Source: DASXRU01 sp039933315
GTDB lineage: Bacteria > Acidobacteriota > Blastocatellia > Pyrinomonadales > Pyrinomonadaceae
Assembly (NCBI GenBank): GCA_039933315.1
Contig: JBDTOI010000078.1
Location: 1 to 18,307, forward strand
Length of the DNA: 18,307 bases
Reading direction: 5' to 3'
The first letter of the stretch is position 1, and each line of letters begins with the position of its first letter. Positions 7,865 to 14,436 of this stretch are shown one piece after another. The position numbers were made by a program, and so were the translations under genes. The notes below the pieces were generated by a model. That model saw nothing but the letters and a program-made list of their open reading frames with translations, had not been told where the DNA came from and searched no databases.

Positions 7865-8317
7865 TTAGTTGCCGGCGGCAATGCCCTTGTTAACTTCAGT
7901 AATTGCCTTGCCCACAAACTCCATCGCTTTGACCCGATGGCCGCCCTTATCGGCAGAAGCCTGCGTTAAATTCCTCTGCGCATCGAGTAGATGATTCAGG
8001 GCCGCCTGCATGTTGGGCTGATCGAACCCAGCCAGGCTCGAGTTGACGGCAGGCGTTGCGTGGTTACGACGGCGATCAAACCGCATCCCGGCGGTGACTT
8101 CGGCAATTGCTTTGTTGGTGTACTCCAGTGCCTTAACACGATGGCCTTCCTTGTTGCTGTTGGCTCGCTGCAAAGCTGCGCGCGCTTTATTAAGGTCAGC
8201 TCGCGCCGCTTGCATGTATGGCTGATCGAAAGTTGGGGTTGCCGCGATTGTAGTATGACCAGCGAAAGCAATCAGGAACGCGAGTGTTAAGAGGCTCGCA
8301 AATGTTTTCCTCTTCAT
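7865..8317 (-). CDS. Exported hypothetical protein with two internal repeats
   Basis: This 150-residue protein has a Sec signal peptide (MKRK, hydrophobic core to about residue 21, likely cleavage near the Ala-rich 22-27). The mature part is two copies of one 49-residue unit: F30-M78 and F98-I146. Each begins FDQPxMQAA, continues with a heptad-like helix and K(E/G)GHRVKA, and ends AIxEVxxGx. A basic linker of about 19 residues joins them. Each unit probably folds as a helical hairpin; an internal duplication created the gene. An AAGGAG sequence lies 12 bp before the ATG, a rather long spacing. I do not recognise a named family and propose no function beyond a periplasmic location. It is followed immediately by the heptamer inverted repeat. 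Confidence 0.8.
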   Translation of the reverse strand: MKRKTFASLLTLAFLIAFAGHTTIAATPTFDQPYMQAARADLNKARAALQRANSNKEGHRVKALEYTNKAIAEVTAGMRFDRRRNHATPAVNSSLAGFDQPNMQAALNHLLDAQRNLTQASADKGGHRVKAMEFVGKAITEVNKGIAAGN

Positions 8318-8381
8318 AGATTCGGGGAACTCCTTTGTTTGAGTTTGATAATGTCGACAGGGTCGTACTTCGGGCGGGCAT

Positions 8382-8411
8382 AAATTACTACAGACCTCCA
8401 GTTTATCTCAA
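8382..8411 (-). promoter_or_regulatory. Possible promoter of the two-repeat exported protein
   Basis: On the minus strand TTGAGA (8411-8406) is followed after 18 bp by TAATTT (8387-8382), a moderate sigma-70 match about 65 bp upstream of the start codon at 8317. Prediction by eye. Confidence 0.35.
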
Positions 8412-8440
8412 CTAAATACGTTCGTGGGTACTGTCGTAAT

Positions 8441-8466
8441 TTTGGAGTGCGGTGGCAAGCCAGAGG
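8441..8466. repeat. Partial dispersed repeat beginning TTTGGAGTGC
   Basis: TTTGGAGTGCGGTGGCAAGC begins with the same ten bases as the terminal arm of the MITE-like element (10741-10750) and continues with a similar G/C-rich segment. It lies between the exported protein gene and the SRPBCC gene stop. Probably a solitary end of that repeat family. Confidence 0.4.
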
Positions 8467-8471
8467 GACGG

Positions 8472-9041
8472 TTAGGATTCGACGAGTTCTTTGAGGCTAT
8501 CCAGGGCGCCGGCCCAGAAGGTTTTCATCCGCGCCGCAGACTTTGCGTCGGGCAACTTACTGTGTTGCGCGACTACCTGTGTCTTGCCAGGGCCCTTCGC
8601 GGCAAAGGCAGCTTCGACGTTCGTCTTGCCGTCAGTCCAGGTCATGCGCATGTTTTTGTTGGCCGTGGCTTTGCGAATAGTTAGCGGCGACCCGGTCGTT
8701 GTCAGCCAGAGCTTGCGAGTGTTCTCATCCTGCCACGCTTTGAAGACTTTCCCCACCGGGGCCGCCACCGTGCGGCTCACGCTGATCTCGAAACCGCCCA
8801 TCTTTTGGTGCTTGGCGCGCAACCCGCGCGCCTGCTCGTAGGTGACAGTGACCATCTGTCGCCACCAGGGACCAATGCCGTGCTCCTCACTAAGCAACGC
8901 CACGATTTCCTGATGACTCATTTTCTTCGCGCCGGCTTTGTCAAGGATCTTAAACCAGTCGGCCCAGACCTTGCCGGTCTTTGCCTTAACGGCGTCGTCG
9001 CCCATTCGCGGTGCGGGAGCTTTGGTCGCGGCTGTTGCCAT
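8472..9041 (-). CDS. DUF4287-like plus SRPBCC (AHSA1-like) two-domain protein
   Basis: The 189-residue protein starts at ATG 9041, which has AGGAG about 7 bp upstream; an in-frame ATG at 9059 is rejected for that reason. Residues about 12-78 resemble the DUF4287 helical module (KTGKVWADWFKILDKAG ... EEHGIGPWWRQMVTV ... EQARG). Residues about 82-188 fit an SRPBCC/AHSA1 helix-grip domain (FEISVSRTVAAPVGKVFKAW ... LWLTTTG, closing with a long C-terminal helix). That fold binds hydrophobic ligands or acts as an Aha1-type co-chaperone domain. No signal peptide, so cytoplasmic. It is the last gene of a four-gene group; the upstream gene carries another DUF4287 module, suggesting related ligands or partners. 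Exact function unknown. Confidence 0.85.
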   Translation of the reverse strand: MATAATKAPAPRMGDDAVKAKTGKVWADWFKILDKAGAKKMSHQEIVALLSEEHGIGPWWRQMVTVTYEQARGLRAKHQKMGGFEISVSRTVAAPVGKVFKAWQDENTRKLWLTTTGSPLTIRKATANKNMRMTWTDGKTNVEAAFAAKGPGKTQVVAQHSKLPDAKSAARMKTFWAGALDSLKELVES

Positions 9042-9089
9042 GGTTGTCTCCTGAATCAATGAATAGGGGCGGTAATGGTTTGTCGCCTT

Positions 9090-9725
9090 CTAAGCATCGC
9101 GATCGTATGCGACCTTCAGCCAGTGCTTCACGTCGTCATCGATGTCCGGTAGCGCAGTAATCTCAATCCGGTGCGTGATGCGGTCCTTCTTCGCGAAGCC
9201 CCCGGTGTCGATGAGCCGTTTGGGAGTCTTCATGTCACCCAGCGCAATTCCCAGATCGATGCGCGTCTGCGTGGTCGGCTTGATCTGCGCGAAAACATGT
9301 TTGCGATAGAGCGGCACAATCGTCTGGCAGGGGCACGCCTTCACATCTTTTCCGGTCTTCAGTCCAACCTGCAAGAGCTTGTCATATAAAGGACGCAGGC
9401 CGGCCTTCTTGCCCGCAAACATTTCCTCGACATACTTCTCGGCGGCCCTGAGATATGAATCCGGATCTCCGGCCTCTTCACTCTTGCCGAGTGAACGCTC
9501 GGCCATCCACCAAGCGGAGTTAGTGCCCAGGCCGTGCGTTTCCTTCAGCCACTTGCGGCGCTCTTCCTCAGTTGCCGGGCCTTCCTTCTTAATCAGCTTC
9601 AGCCATTCTTCGAGCGACCGGCCGGTCTTTTGCTTTAACTCGGCGATCCACTTTTGCGTCATGGCCACGCCGGGGTGCACACCGTAGATCGATTTGCTTG
9701 CAGTTTTGGTTGCGCTCTTTGCCAT
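9090..9725 (-). CDS. DUF4287 and DUF5655 domain protein
   Basis: This is a 211-residue soluble protein. A Lys/Ala/Ser-rich N-terminal tail (1-12) precedes a DUF4287 module (about 21-80: VHPGVAMTQKW, KTGRSLEEW, ETHGLGTNSAWWM). A DUF5655-type domain (about 95-205) follows, with CPCQTIVPLYRKHVFAQIKP and RIDLGIALG. DUF5655 resembles small predicted transport or nuclease-associated domains, but no activity is established that I can cite. The ATG at 9725 has GGAGG 6 bp upstream, a strong ribosome site lying in the 37-bp gap after the VOC gene. The next gene starts 48 bp after its stop. Tight spacing with a shared module argues for joint function with the SRPBCC fusion. Confidence 0.88.
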   Translation of the reverse strand: MAKSATKTASKSIYGVHPGVAMTQKWIAELKQKTGRSLEEWLKLIKKEGPATEEERRKWLKETHGLGTNSAWWMAERSLGKSEEAGDPDSYLRAAEKYVEEMFAGKKAGLRPLYDKLLQVGLKTGKDVKACPCQTIVPLYRKHVFAQIKPTTQTRIDLGIALGDMKTPKRLIDTGGFAKKDRITHRIEITALPDIDDDVKHWLKVAYDRDA

Positions 9726-9762
9726 TGAGGGCCTCCACTCGAGTTCTTATTCGACCTTGAAC

Positions 9763-10179
9763 TCAATGTTCTTTCGGTTGCGTCAGACTGAACCAGTTAC
9801 CAGAGTTGTCTTTGAACACGGCCTCTATTCCGTAGGGCCGGTCGCTGGGCGGCGAAAGGAACTCAACGCCGCGGCCTTTTAATTCTTCGTAGGTCTTCTG
9901 GCAATCATCTGTATTGAACACACCGGCGCCGAGCACGCCCTTGTTGATGATGGCTCGCAACTGGGCTGTCGTGTCTTCGTCCATCATCATGCCGGCCTTA
10001 GGCTCGAACAAGATGATTTCAAAGTCGGACTGCCCCTTTGGACCCAGGGTCAGCCAGCGAAAGTCCGGTCCCACCATCGCGTCGGTGCGGACCTCAAAAC
10101 CCAGCGTGTCTCGATAGAATTTAAGCGCTTCCTCTTGATTATTAACGAAGATAGACGCATGCGACATTCTCTTAATCAT
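9763..10179 (-). CDS. VOC (glyoxalase/bleomycin-resistance fold) family protein
   Basis: The 138-residue protein has the paired beta-alpha-beta-beta-beta layout of the vicinal oxygen chelate superfamily: MSHASIFVNNQEEALKFYRD at the start of module one, and FNTDDCQKTYEELKGRGVEF opening module two, ending with VFKDNSGNWFSLTQP. Members include glyoxalases, dioxygenases and resistance proteins; the metal-site pattern here does not single out one. Start is ATG 10179; a second ATG at 10167 is possible, and the ribosome site is poor for both. It lies between an AraC-type regulator and the DUF4287 gene, all on the minus strand, in a common bacterial arrangement of AraC, VOC and small START-like proteins. 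Confidence 0.88.
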   Translation of the reverse strand: MIKRMSHASIFVNNQEEALKFYRDTLGFEVRTDAMVGPDFRWLTLGPKGQSDFEIILFEPKAGMMMDEDTTAQLRAIINKGVLGAGVFNTDDCQKTYEELKGRGVEFLSPPSDRPYGIEAVFKDNSGNWFSLTQPKEH

Positions 10180-10263
10180 AGTTTTAAGACCCCTTTTCGA
10201 GTTTTGAAAAGGATAGGAGTTCTGCCGGAAACTAGCTTCTCGAAAATTGCTAAATCGTGAGTC

Positions 10264-10689
10264 TTAACGCGAAGCGCCGGGCTCCAGCCCGTGCATGAAG
10301 AGAAAACAGCCTGGCACCTGCCGCCGGGAGGTCATCTCCCGTTCGCGATAGTTTACCGGGGCATCGCCGACGCAGCGTCGAAACAGGGCGCTGAAGGATC
10401 CCAGACTTTCGAAGCCGACTTCGAAGCAAACGTCCGTCACACTCCAACGGCCGGAGATCAGCAACTCTTTGGCCTTATCAATGCGCCTCTGGATCAAGTA
10501 CTGATGCGGGGTAGTTTCGAAGGCTTCGCGAAATAGACGGAGAAAGTGATAACGCGACAGGCAGGCTTGCTTTGAGATCTCGCTCAGGTCAATCGGCAGG
10601 TCGTAGCACTCGTCTATAAAGCTCCGCGCCCGGCACAGCCGCTGGTCGATGCCGGCGTCCTTCGCTTGGGATGTAGTTCTATGGGCCAT
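10264..10689 (-). CDS. Short AraC-family transcriptional regulator (DNA-binding domain only)
   Basis: The protein is 141 residues, about half a typical AraC protein. It starts almost directly with the double helix-turn-helix: IDLSEISKQACLSRYHFLRLFREAFETTPHQYL is the first HTH region and DVCFEVGFESLGSFSALFRRCVGDAPVNYR carries the family signature near its end. There is no N-terminal cupin or ligand domain, so any inducer is sensed in trans or regulation is by level. It precedes VOC, DUF4287-DUF5655 and DUF4287-SRPBCC genes on the same strand (84-bp gap to the VOC gene) and likely controls them and itself. No strong Shine-Dalgarno sequence before ATG 10689. The C-terminal 25 residues are non-conserved. 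Confidence 0.88.
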   Translation of the reverse strand: MAHRTTSQAKDAGIDQRLCRARSFIDECYDLPIDLSEISKQACLSRYHFLRLFREAFETTPHQYLIQRRIDKAKELLISGRWSVTDVCFEVGFESLGSFSALFRRCVGDAPVNYREREMTSRRQVPGCFLFMHGLEPGASR

Positions 10690-10739
10690 CTTCGGTTGCG
10701 CCAGATTCTACTGCGAGTTCCCTGAAACCAAAAGGCCCT

Positions 10740-10876
10740 ATTTGGAGTGCGCCGGCAGAGCGAAGCGGCGACGGCGCTTTGGCTGGTTTCCTTTCAGATC
10801 TCAAATTTCAGATCTCAGATCTCAGAAGAAGAATTCAAACCGAAGTCGCCGCTTCGATTGCCCCAACACTCCAAAT
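10740..10876. mobile_element. MITE-like inverted-repeat element, no transposase
   Basis: This is a 137-bp element with matching inverted ends. The left end ATTTGGAGTG (10740-10749) pairs with CACTCCAAAT (10867-10876). An inner block CGAAGCGGCGAC (10761-10772) pairs with GTCGCCGCTTCG (10845-10856). About ten bases between the two blocks have diverged. The interior carries a heptamer tandem array (10794-10828). There is no ORF. The right end stops exactly on the last base of the GT2 stop codon. No target duplication is evident. Confidence 0.65.
10794..10828. repeat. Five tandem 7-bp units inside the MITE-like element
   Basis: Units in register are TCAGATC, TCAAATT, TCAGATC, TCAGATC and TCAGAAG. 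Overlapping AGATCT palindromes arise at unit junctions. The sequence differs from the heptamer array at 7751-7860 but the period is the same. Confidence 0.75.
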
Positions 10877-11619
10877 CATCTCCCAGAGTTGTACCAGTAG
10901 CGATCGGCGAATTTCTTATCGTTCCAGTTCCCGGTGAACAAGCTTTTGACCCCGACGGCCATCATCCAGAACAAGTGCCAATCCCCAAATTGATCGAACT
11001 TGCGGGTTGACGCCAGCGCCTTCACCCCACGCAAGCGGCCCAGCCGTTGGCCCCTGGTGCGTCCCAGGCTTCGCATGGCCAGCAGGAAGGCAACGTCTTC
11101 GGCATATAAGCGGTTCTCGTCGTAACCGCCGATCGTCTCAAAGTCTTCGCGCCGGCAAAAGACGACGCCGGTGTCCATACGCATCAGCCAGACCATGGTC
11201 ATCGCCAGGCAGTAGGTAAACATCAGGCCGAGTGACCTTCTTTCGAGTTTTACGCCGGTAGCGCCGGCTACTGTGCTGCCTTCGTTGATGGCTTCTTCGA
11301 TCGCAGCGAAAGTCCGCGGATGAATCGCCGAATCCGCATCAATGAAACAGAGAATCTCGCCCTTCGCTTTCTGAGAGCCGCCGTTGCGCGCCGCGGCAAT
11401 GCGGCGCTTCGTGACGGTGACTACCTGCGCGCCTGCGGCCGCGGCCAGCGCGGCAGTCCCATCGGTGGAATCGTTGTCGGCAACTATGACTTCGATTGCC
11501 TTTGCTCCCCCGGAGTAGTTCGCGCGGGCAACGGCGATTGAGTCCAGCAAACGCGGGAGAAACTTTTCTTCGTTGTAAGCAGGAATAATAACGGAGAACT
11601 TCGGGTGTTCACGATTCAT
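10876..11619 (-). CDS. Family 2 (GT-A) glycosyltransferase
   Basis: The 247-residue protein opens FSVIIPAYNEEKFLPRLLDS, the nucleotide-sugar-binding start of GT2 enzymes. ADNDSTDGT (47-55) follows, then the metal-binding DAD at 94-96 (CFIDADSAI) and an acidic pair E174/D175 (YAEDVAF) in the acceptor region. GVVFCRREDFETIGGYDE is typical of the family. It should transfer a sugar from an activated donor to a lipid or glycan acceptor on the cytoplasmic face; a hydrophobic stretch at about 132-147 may associate with membrane. The TGA stop coincides with the end of the MITE-like element. The ATG at 11619 has no clear ribosome site, and the REP cluster starts 10 bp upstream. Confidence 0.9.
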   Translation of the reverse strand: MNREHPKFSVIIPAYNEEKFLPRLLDSIAVARANYSGGAKAIEVIVADNDSTDGTAALAAAAGAQVVTVTKRRIAAARNGGSQKAKGEILCFIDADSAIHPRTFAAIEEAINEGSTVAGATGVKLERRSLGLMFTYCLAMTMVWLMRMDTGVVFCRREDFETIGGYDENRLYAEDVAFLLAMRSLGRTRGQRLGRLRGVKALASTRKFDQFGDWHLFWMMAVGVKSLFTGNWNDKKFADRYWYNSGR

Positions 11620-11632
11620 TTGGTCAATGTGG

Positions 11633-11650
11633 CACAGACTTCAGTCTGTG
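11633..11650. repeat. REP palindrome P1
   Basis: CACAGACTTCAGTCTGTG is an 8-bp stem with a TC centre, preceded by TGG. It is the first of four copies between 11630 and 11816 and forms an inverted pair with P2, 22 bp away. Confidence 0.8.
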
Positions 11651-11672
11651 AAGCCGCTTACGCCAGTGAGAT

Positions 11673-11690
11673 CACAGACTGAAATCTGTG
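11673..11690. repeat. REP palindrome P2
   Basis: CACAGACTGAAATCTGTG followed by CCA, in opposite orientation to P1. One stem position is mismatched. It opens the decayed copy of the cysC tail, just as P4 opens the intact gene tail. Confidence 0.8.
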
Positions 11691-11694
11691 CCAT

Positions 11695-11760
11695 TTAAAA
11701 ATCCGCGCGGCATTCTCCTCGTCTCATACACATCATCGATGTGCCGGTAACGTGCATAAC
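11695..11760 (-). pseudogene. Decayed duplicate of the cysC 3' end
   Basis: Read on the minus strand, this fragment matches the end of the neighbouring APS kinase domain. Positions 11723-11760 match 11918-11953 except for a 2-bp insertion that shifts the frame (segment coding VMHVTGIDDVYE). Then GAGGAGAATGC resumes the match to EENAARVF, with the PANPALELDTVRHTA part missing. The EENAAR segment differs mainly at third codon positions, so the copy is not fresh. It ends at palindrome P2 as the real gene ends at P4. Not functional. Confidence 0.75.
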
Positions 11761-11777
11761 ACAGATGTCAATCTGTG
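11760..11777. repeat. REP palindrome P3
   Basis: CACAGATGTCAATCTGTG, a variant of P1/P2/P4 with a changed centre. It lies at the boundary between the decayed cysC tail and the spacer before P4. Confidence 0.65.
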
Positions 11778-11794
11778 AAACCCGGTACAGTAGT

Positions 11795-13522
11795 TCACAG
11801 ACTGAAGTCTGTGCCACTCAGAAATCCCCTGGCAGTTAGGGAGTCAAACACCCGGGCTGCATTCTCCTCCGCGGTGTGCCGCACTGTGTCTAACTCCAGT
11901 GCAGGATTTGCCGGGGCCTCATACACATCATCGATGCCGGTAACGTGCATAACTTTGCCTGCCCGCGCTTGTTCATAAATGCCTTTGCTGTCACGGCCTT
12001 CGCAAACTTCCAGGGGCGTATTCACGAAAACCTCTATAAACCGATCGGCGCCAATCATCGCGCGGCATTCGTTGCGGGTGGCGCGATAGGGACTGACGGC
12101 GGCGCAGATGACTGCTCCGCCATGCCGCACGATCTCGGCGGCCACAAAGCCGATGCGGCGAATGTTGGCGTCGCGGTCTTCTTTGCTGAAGCCCAACCCT
12201 TTCGACAAGAGAGTCCGTACGACGTCGCCGTCGAGTAAGGTCACGCGACGGCCGCTCTCCAGCAGCTTTACGGTAAGAACTTCCGCCGTCGTACTCTTAC
12301 CCGCGGCCCCCAGGCCGGTGAACCACACACAAAAGCCCTGTTCGTGCCGCGGGGGAGAAGAGCGGGCCAAAATAGAAGCCACCTCCGGCCGCATGTACCA
12401 TTCAGGGACCGGCAGGCCTTTTTGCAAGAAAGTCTCTTTCACGTTGGTCGCCGACAGCGGCACGGCGCTCTTAACGTTGGCCTCCGAGAGTTCTTCATAA
12501 GTGCCTTCAGCGGGAAGGTATGCCAGCTCCGCAAAAGGAACTAACCGCACGCCGACTTCATCGCTGTGCTCGGCCATGAGTTCCTGCGCCGCATATGCAT
12601 CGTAGAATGGCCGCCCCTTCGAGTCACTCCCTGGGCTGGCATGATCGCGACCCACGATGAAGTGGTTCGCGCCAAAGTTGCGACGAATGATTGCATGCCA
12701 GACTGCCTCGCGCGGGCCGGCCATACGCATTGCCAGTGGCAGCAAAGCCAGCATGATGCGATCCGGATCCGGGAAACTACCAACCAACGCTTTGTATGTC
12801 CGTACCCGCGTGAAGTGATCGATGTCCCCCGGCTTGGTCATTCCCACCACCGGATGAAGCAATATCGTGGCGACGATTTGCCGGCCGGCTCGCAACATCA
12901 TTTCTTCGTGCGCGCGATGAAGTGGATTACGCGTCTGAAAGGCCACGACCTTGGCCCGACCCTGGGCCTGCAATCTTTCGCGCACCTGCTGCGGCGTCAT
13001 CCGCAGCGCGCGAAAATCATAGTGGCGCGGGAGATTGATTACGCGCATCGGCCCCGAGATATTTAGCGCGCCCCATGAGTTCATCTCAGCCACCAACGGG
13101 TGCCGTGTATCATTGGTGCCGAAAACGAAGTGCGCTTCTTTTTCCTCGTCCCTGGCGAATATCTCTTCCACCCGCATCACCGCCAGCAGTTCATTCTGGT
13201 CATCGGCGATCGCTATCTCCTGATCCAGCTTGATTCCATCCACCGGATCGAAAGGCAAAGTGATTGGAATAGGAAACAGCGCGCCGCCCCCCAGACGCAT
13301 ATCTTCTACGACCCGGGCGTAATCGGCGGCGCTCATGAATCTATCCAGCGGCGAAAAACCACCGGTCGCCAACAGCTCCAGGTCGCAAGCGCTTCTCTGA
13401 GTTATTCGCAAACGCGGCAAGCCCGCCACGCGAGTTTGCAGTTCTTCTCGTTCTTCATCAGGAACGAGCAGATTAATCAGACTGCCGCCGTACGGCGAAA
13501 TGAGGACCGTTTCATCAGGCAT
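11795..13522 (-). CDS. sat/cysC: Bifunctional ATP sulfurylase / adenylylsulfate kinase
   Basis: The 575-residue fusion first makes APS from sulfate and ATP and then phosphorylates it to PAPS. The sulfurylase part (about 1-385) has QTRNPLHRAHE (196-206) and GRDHASPG (291-298), its nucleotide-binding and catalytic motifs. The APS kinase part (about 393-565) has the P-loop GLGAAGKST (403-411; the usual form is GLSGSGKST), DGDVVR and GFSKEDRDANIRRIGFV, SPYRATR, and the TGIDDVYEAP lid. The last seven residues (SGTDFSL) and stop come from a REP palindrome. Start chosen at ATG 13522 (MPDETVLISPYGG), aligned with the family N-terminus; a GAGAGG lies too far upstream to be decisive, and in-frame ATGs at 13570 and 13636 overlap the upstream regulator. 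No cysH or sulfotransferase gene is nearby, so assimilation versus sulfation cannot be decided. Confidence 0.93.
   Translation of the reverse strand: MPDETVLISPYGGSLINLLVPDEEREELQTRVAGLPRLRITQRSACDLELLATGGFSPLDRFMSAADYARVVEDMRLGGGALFPIPITLPFDPVDGIKLDQEIAIADDQNELLAVMRVEEIFARDEEKEAHFVFGTNDTRHPLVAEMNSWGALNISGPMRVINLPRHYDFRALRMTPQQVRERLQAQGRAKVVAFQTRNPLHRAHEEMMLRAGRQIVATILLHPVVGMTKPGDIDHFTRVRTYKALVGSFPDPDRIMLALLPLAMRMAGPREAVWHAIIRRNFGANHFIVGRDHASPGSDSKGRPFYDAYAAQELMAEHSDEVGVRLVPFAELAYLPAEGTYEELSEANVKSAVPLSATNVKETFLQKGLPVPEWYMRPEVASILARSSPPRHEQGFCVWFTGLGAAGKSTTAEVLTVKLLESGRRVTLLDGDVVRTLLSKGLGFSKEDRDANIRRIGFVAAEIVRHGGAVICAAVSPYRATRNECRAMIGADRFIEVFVNTPLEVCEGRDSKGIYEQARAGKVMHVTGIDDVYEAPANPALELDTVRHTAEENAARVFDSLTARGFLSGTDFSL
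11796..11813. repeat. REP palindrome P4, overlapping the sat/cysC stop codon
   Basis: CACAGACTGAAGTCTGTG. Read on the minus strand it supplies the last codons (GTDFSL) and, with the base at 11795, the TGA stop of sat/cysC. Confidence 0.85.
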
Positions 13523-13553
13523 TCGTTCGCGTGAATTAACCTCTCCCGTTTTT

Positions 13554-14351
13554 TCAATTGTGGGGTTCATGTTTATCGGCATAGTACCGGCCGGGTGTCG
13601 TGCCAATTGCGATTTTAAATGCAGAGATGAAAGCACTGGTGCTCTCGTAGCCCACTTCGAAGGCCGCGGTCGTTACAGATTGACCGGCTGCCAGCAGCCG
13701 CAGCGCGTGAAGCATGCGCAACTGTTGCCGCCATCTGCCAAAGGTCATTTCGGTTTCACTCTGGAACAGTCTTTCGATGGTCCGCTTGCTGGCGCCGATT
13801 TTCTTTGCCAATTGATCCAGCGATTTAGCCTCGGCAGGATTCTCGCGCACCAACTCCGCCACGCGCAAAGCCCGCCGATCAACCGGCATGGGCAGCTTCA
13901 GCGGTTCTGTCGCCAGCGTTTGAAATTGATCCAGGATTACATCCATCAGATGTTTATGTAAGGGCACGTTGCGATCCAGCATTCCGATCTCCACCGTGCG
14001 CAGTATCAACTCGCGCAACAGCGGCGAAACGTTCACCACGCAGCAATCCCGTGGCAACAGCTGGGAAAGAGTTGTTCGCAGGTAGAGCGTGCGCAGCGAG
14101 ACCGGCCCGGGCATTTCTACTTCATGCTCAATTCCGGCCGGGACCCAGACGGCGCGGCGGGACGGTACTATCCAGGATCCGGTGGAAGTGTTTACCGTGA
14201 TGACGCCCTGCGAGGCATAAATCAATTGATGCCATTCGTGGGAGTGTTTGTGAATCGTGTGCCGGCTCAGTATTCCTACTGCCAGGCTTCTGATATCGAG
14301 CGACTCCTCAGCGCTGAGGCTGAGATCCTCTCTTTGTCGCTTTTTCGGCAT
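13554..14351 (-). CDS. AraC-family transcriptional regulator with N-terminal cupin domain
   Basis: The 265-residue protein has an AraC cupin-type sensor domain (about 15-115: HTIHKHSHEWHQLIYASQGVITV, VPSRRAVWVPAGIEHEV) and a C-terminal double HTH (about 160-260: SLDQLAKKIGASKRTIERLF, AAFEVGYESTSAFISAFK, GTTPGRYY). The layout resembles NimR-like regulators, which usually control exporters. The histidines at the cupin start could bind metal or be structural. Its stop lies 31 bp before the sat/cysC start, so the two may share a transcript; it is divergent from the VOC gene at 14437, another possible target. A TATAAT just 8 bp before its ATG suggests a leaderless mRNA. Confidence 0.92.
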   Translation of the reverse strand: MPKKRQREDLSLSAEESLDIRSLAVGILSRHTIHKHSHEWHQLIYASQGVITVNTSTGSWIVPSRRAVWVPAGIEHEVEMPGPVSLRTLYLRTTLSQLLPRDCCVVNVSPLLRELILRTVEIGMLDRNVPLHKHLMDVILDQFQTLATEPLKLPMPVDRRALRVAELVRENPAEAKSLDQLAKKIGASKRTIERLFQSETEMTFGRWRQQLRMLHALRLLAAGQSVTTAAFEVGYESTSAFISAFKIAIGTTPGRYYADKHEPHN

Positions 14352-14359
14352 GAGTTGGC

Positions 14360-14365
14360 ATTATA
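14360..14365 (-). promoter_or_regulatory. Perfect -10 box before the cupin-AraC gene
   Basis: TATAAT on the minus strand ends 8 bp before the ATG (start codon at 14351). No convincing -35 is seen at the proper distance. The position implies a transcript starting at or within a few bases of the start codon. Confidence 0.45.
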
Positions 14366-14436
14366 GCGCAAGACTGGCAGGCGAGTTTCGGCTATCCTCC
14401 GGCGGTCGAATGAACCTCAAAGTAAGGAGCGAACCG

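Noticed and set aside
11630..11816. Transposon with terminal repeats P1 and P4
   Set aside because: The palindromes are each self-complementary and the interior is a decayed gene tail, with no transposase or target duplication.
13523..13636. Longer start for sat/cysC inside the upstream regulator gene
   Set aside because: It overlaps conserved AraC coding sequence, and the extra residues do not resemble an ATP sulfurylase N-terminus.
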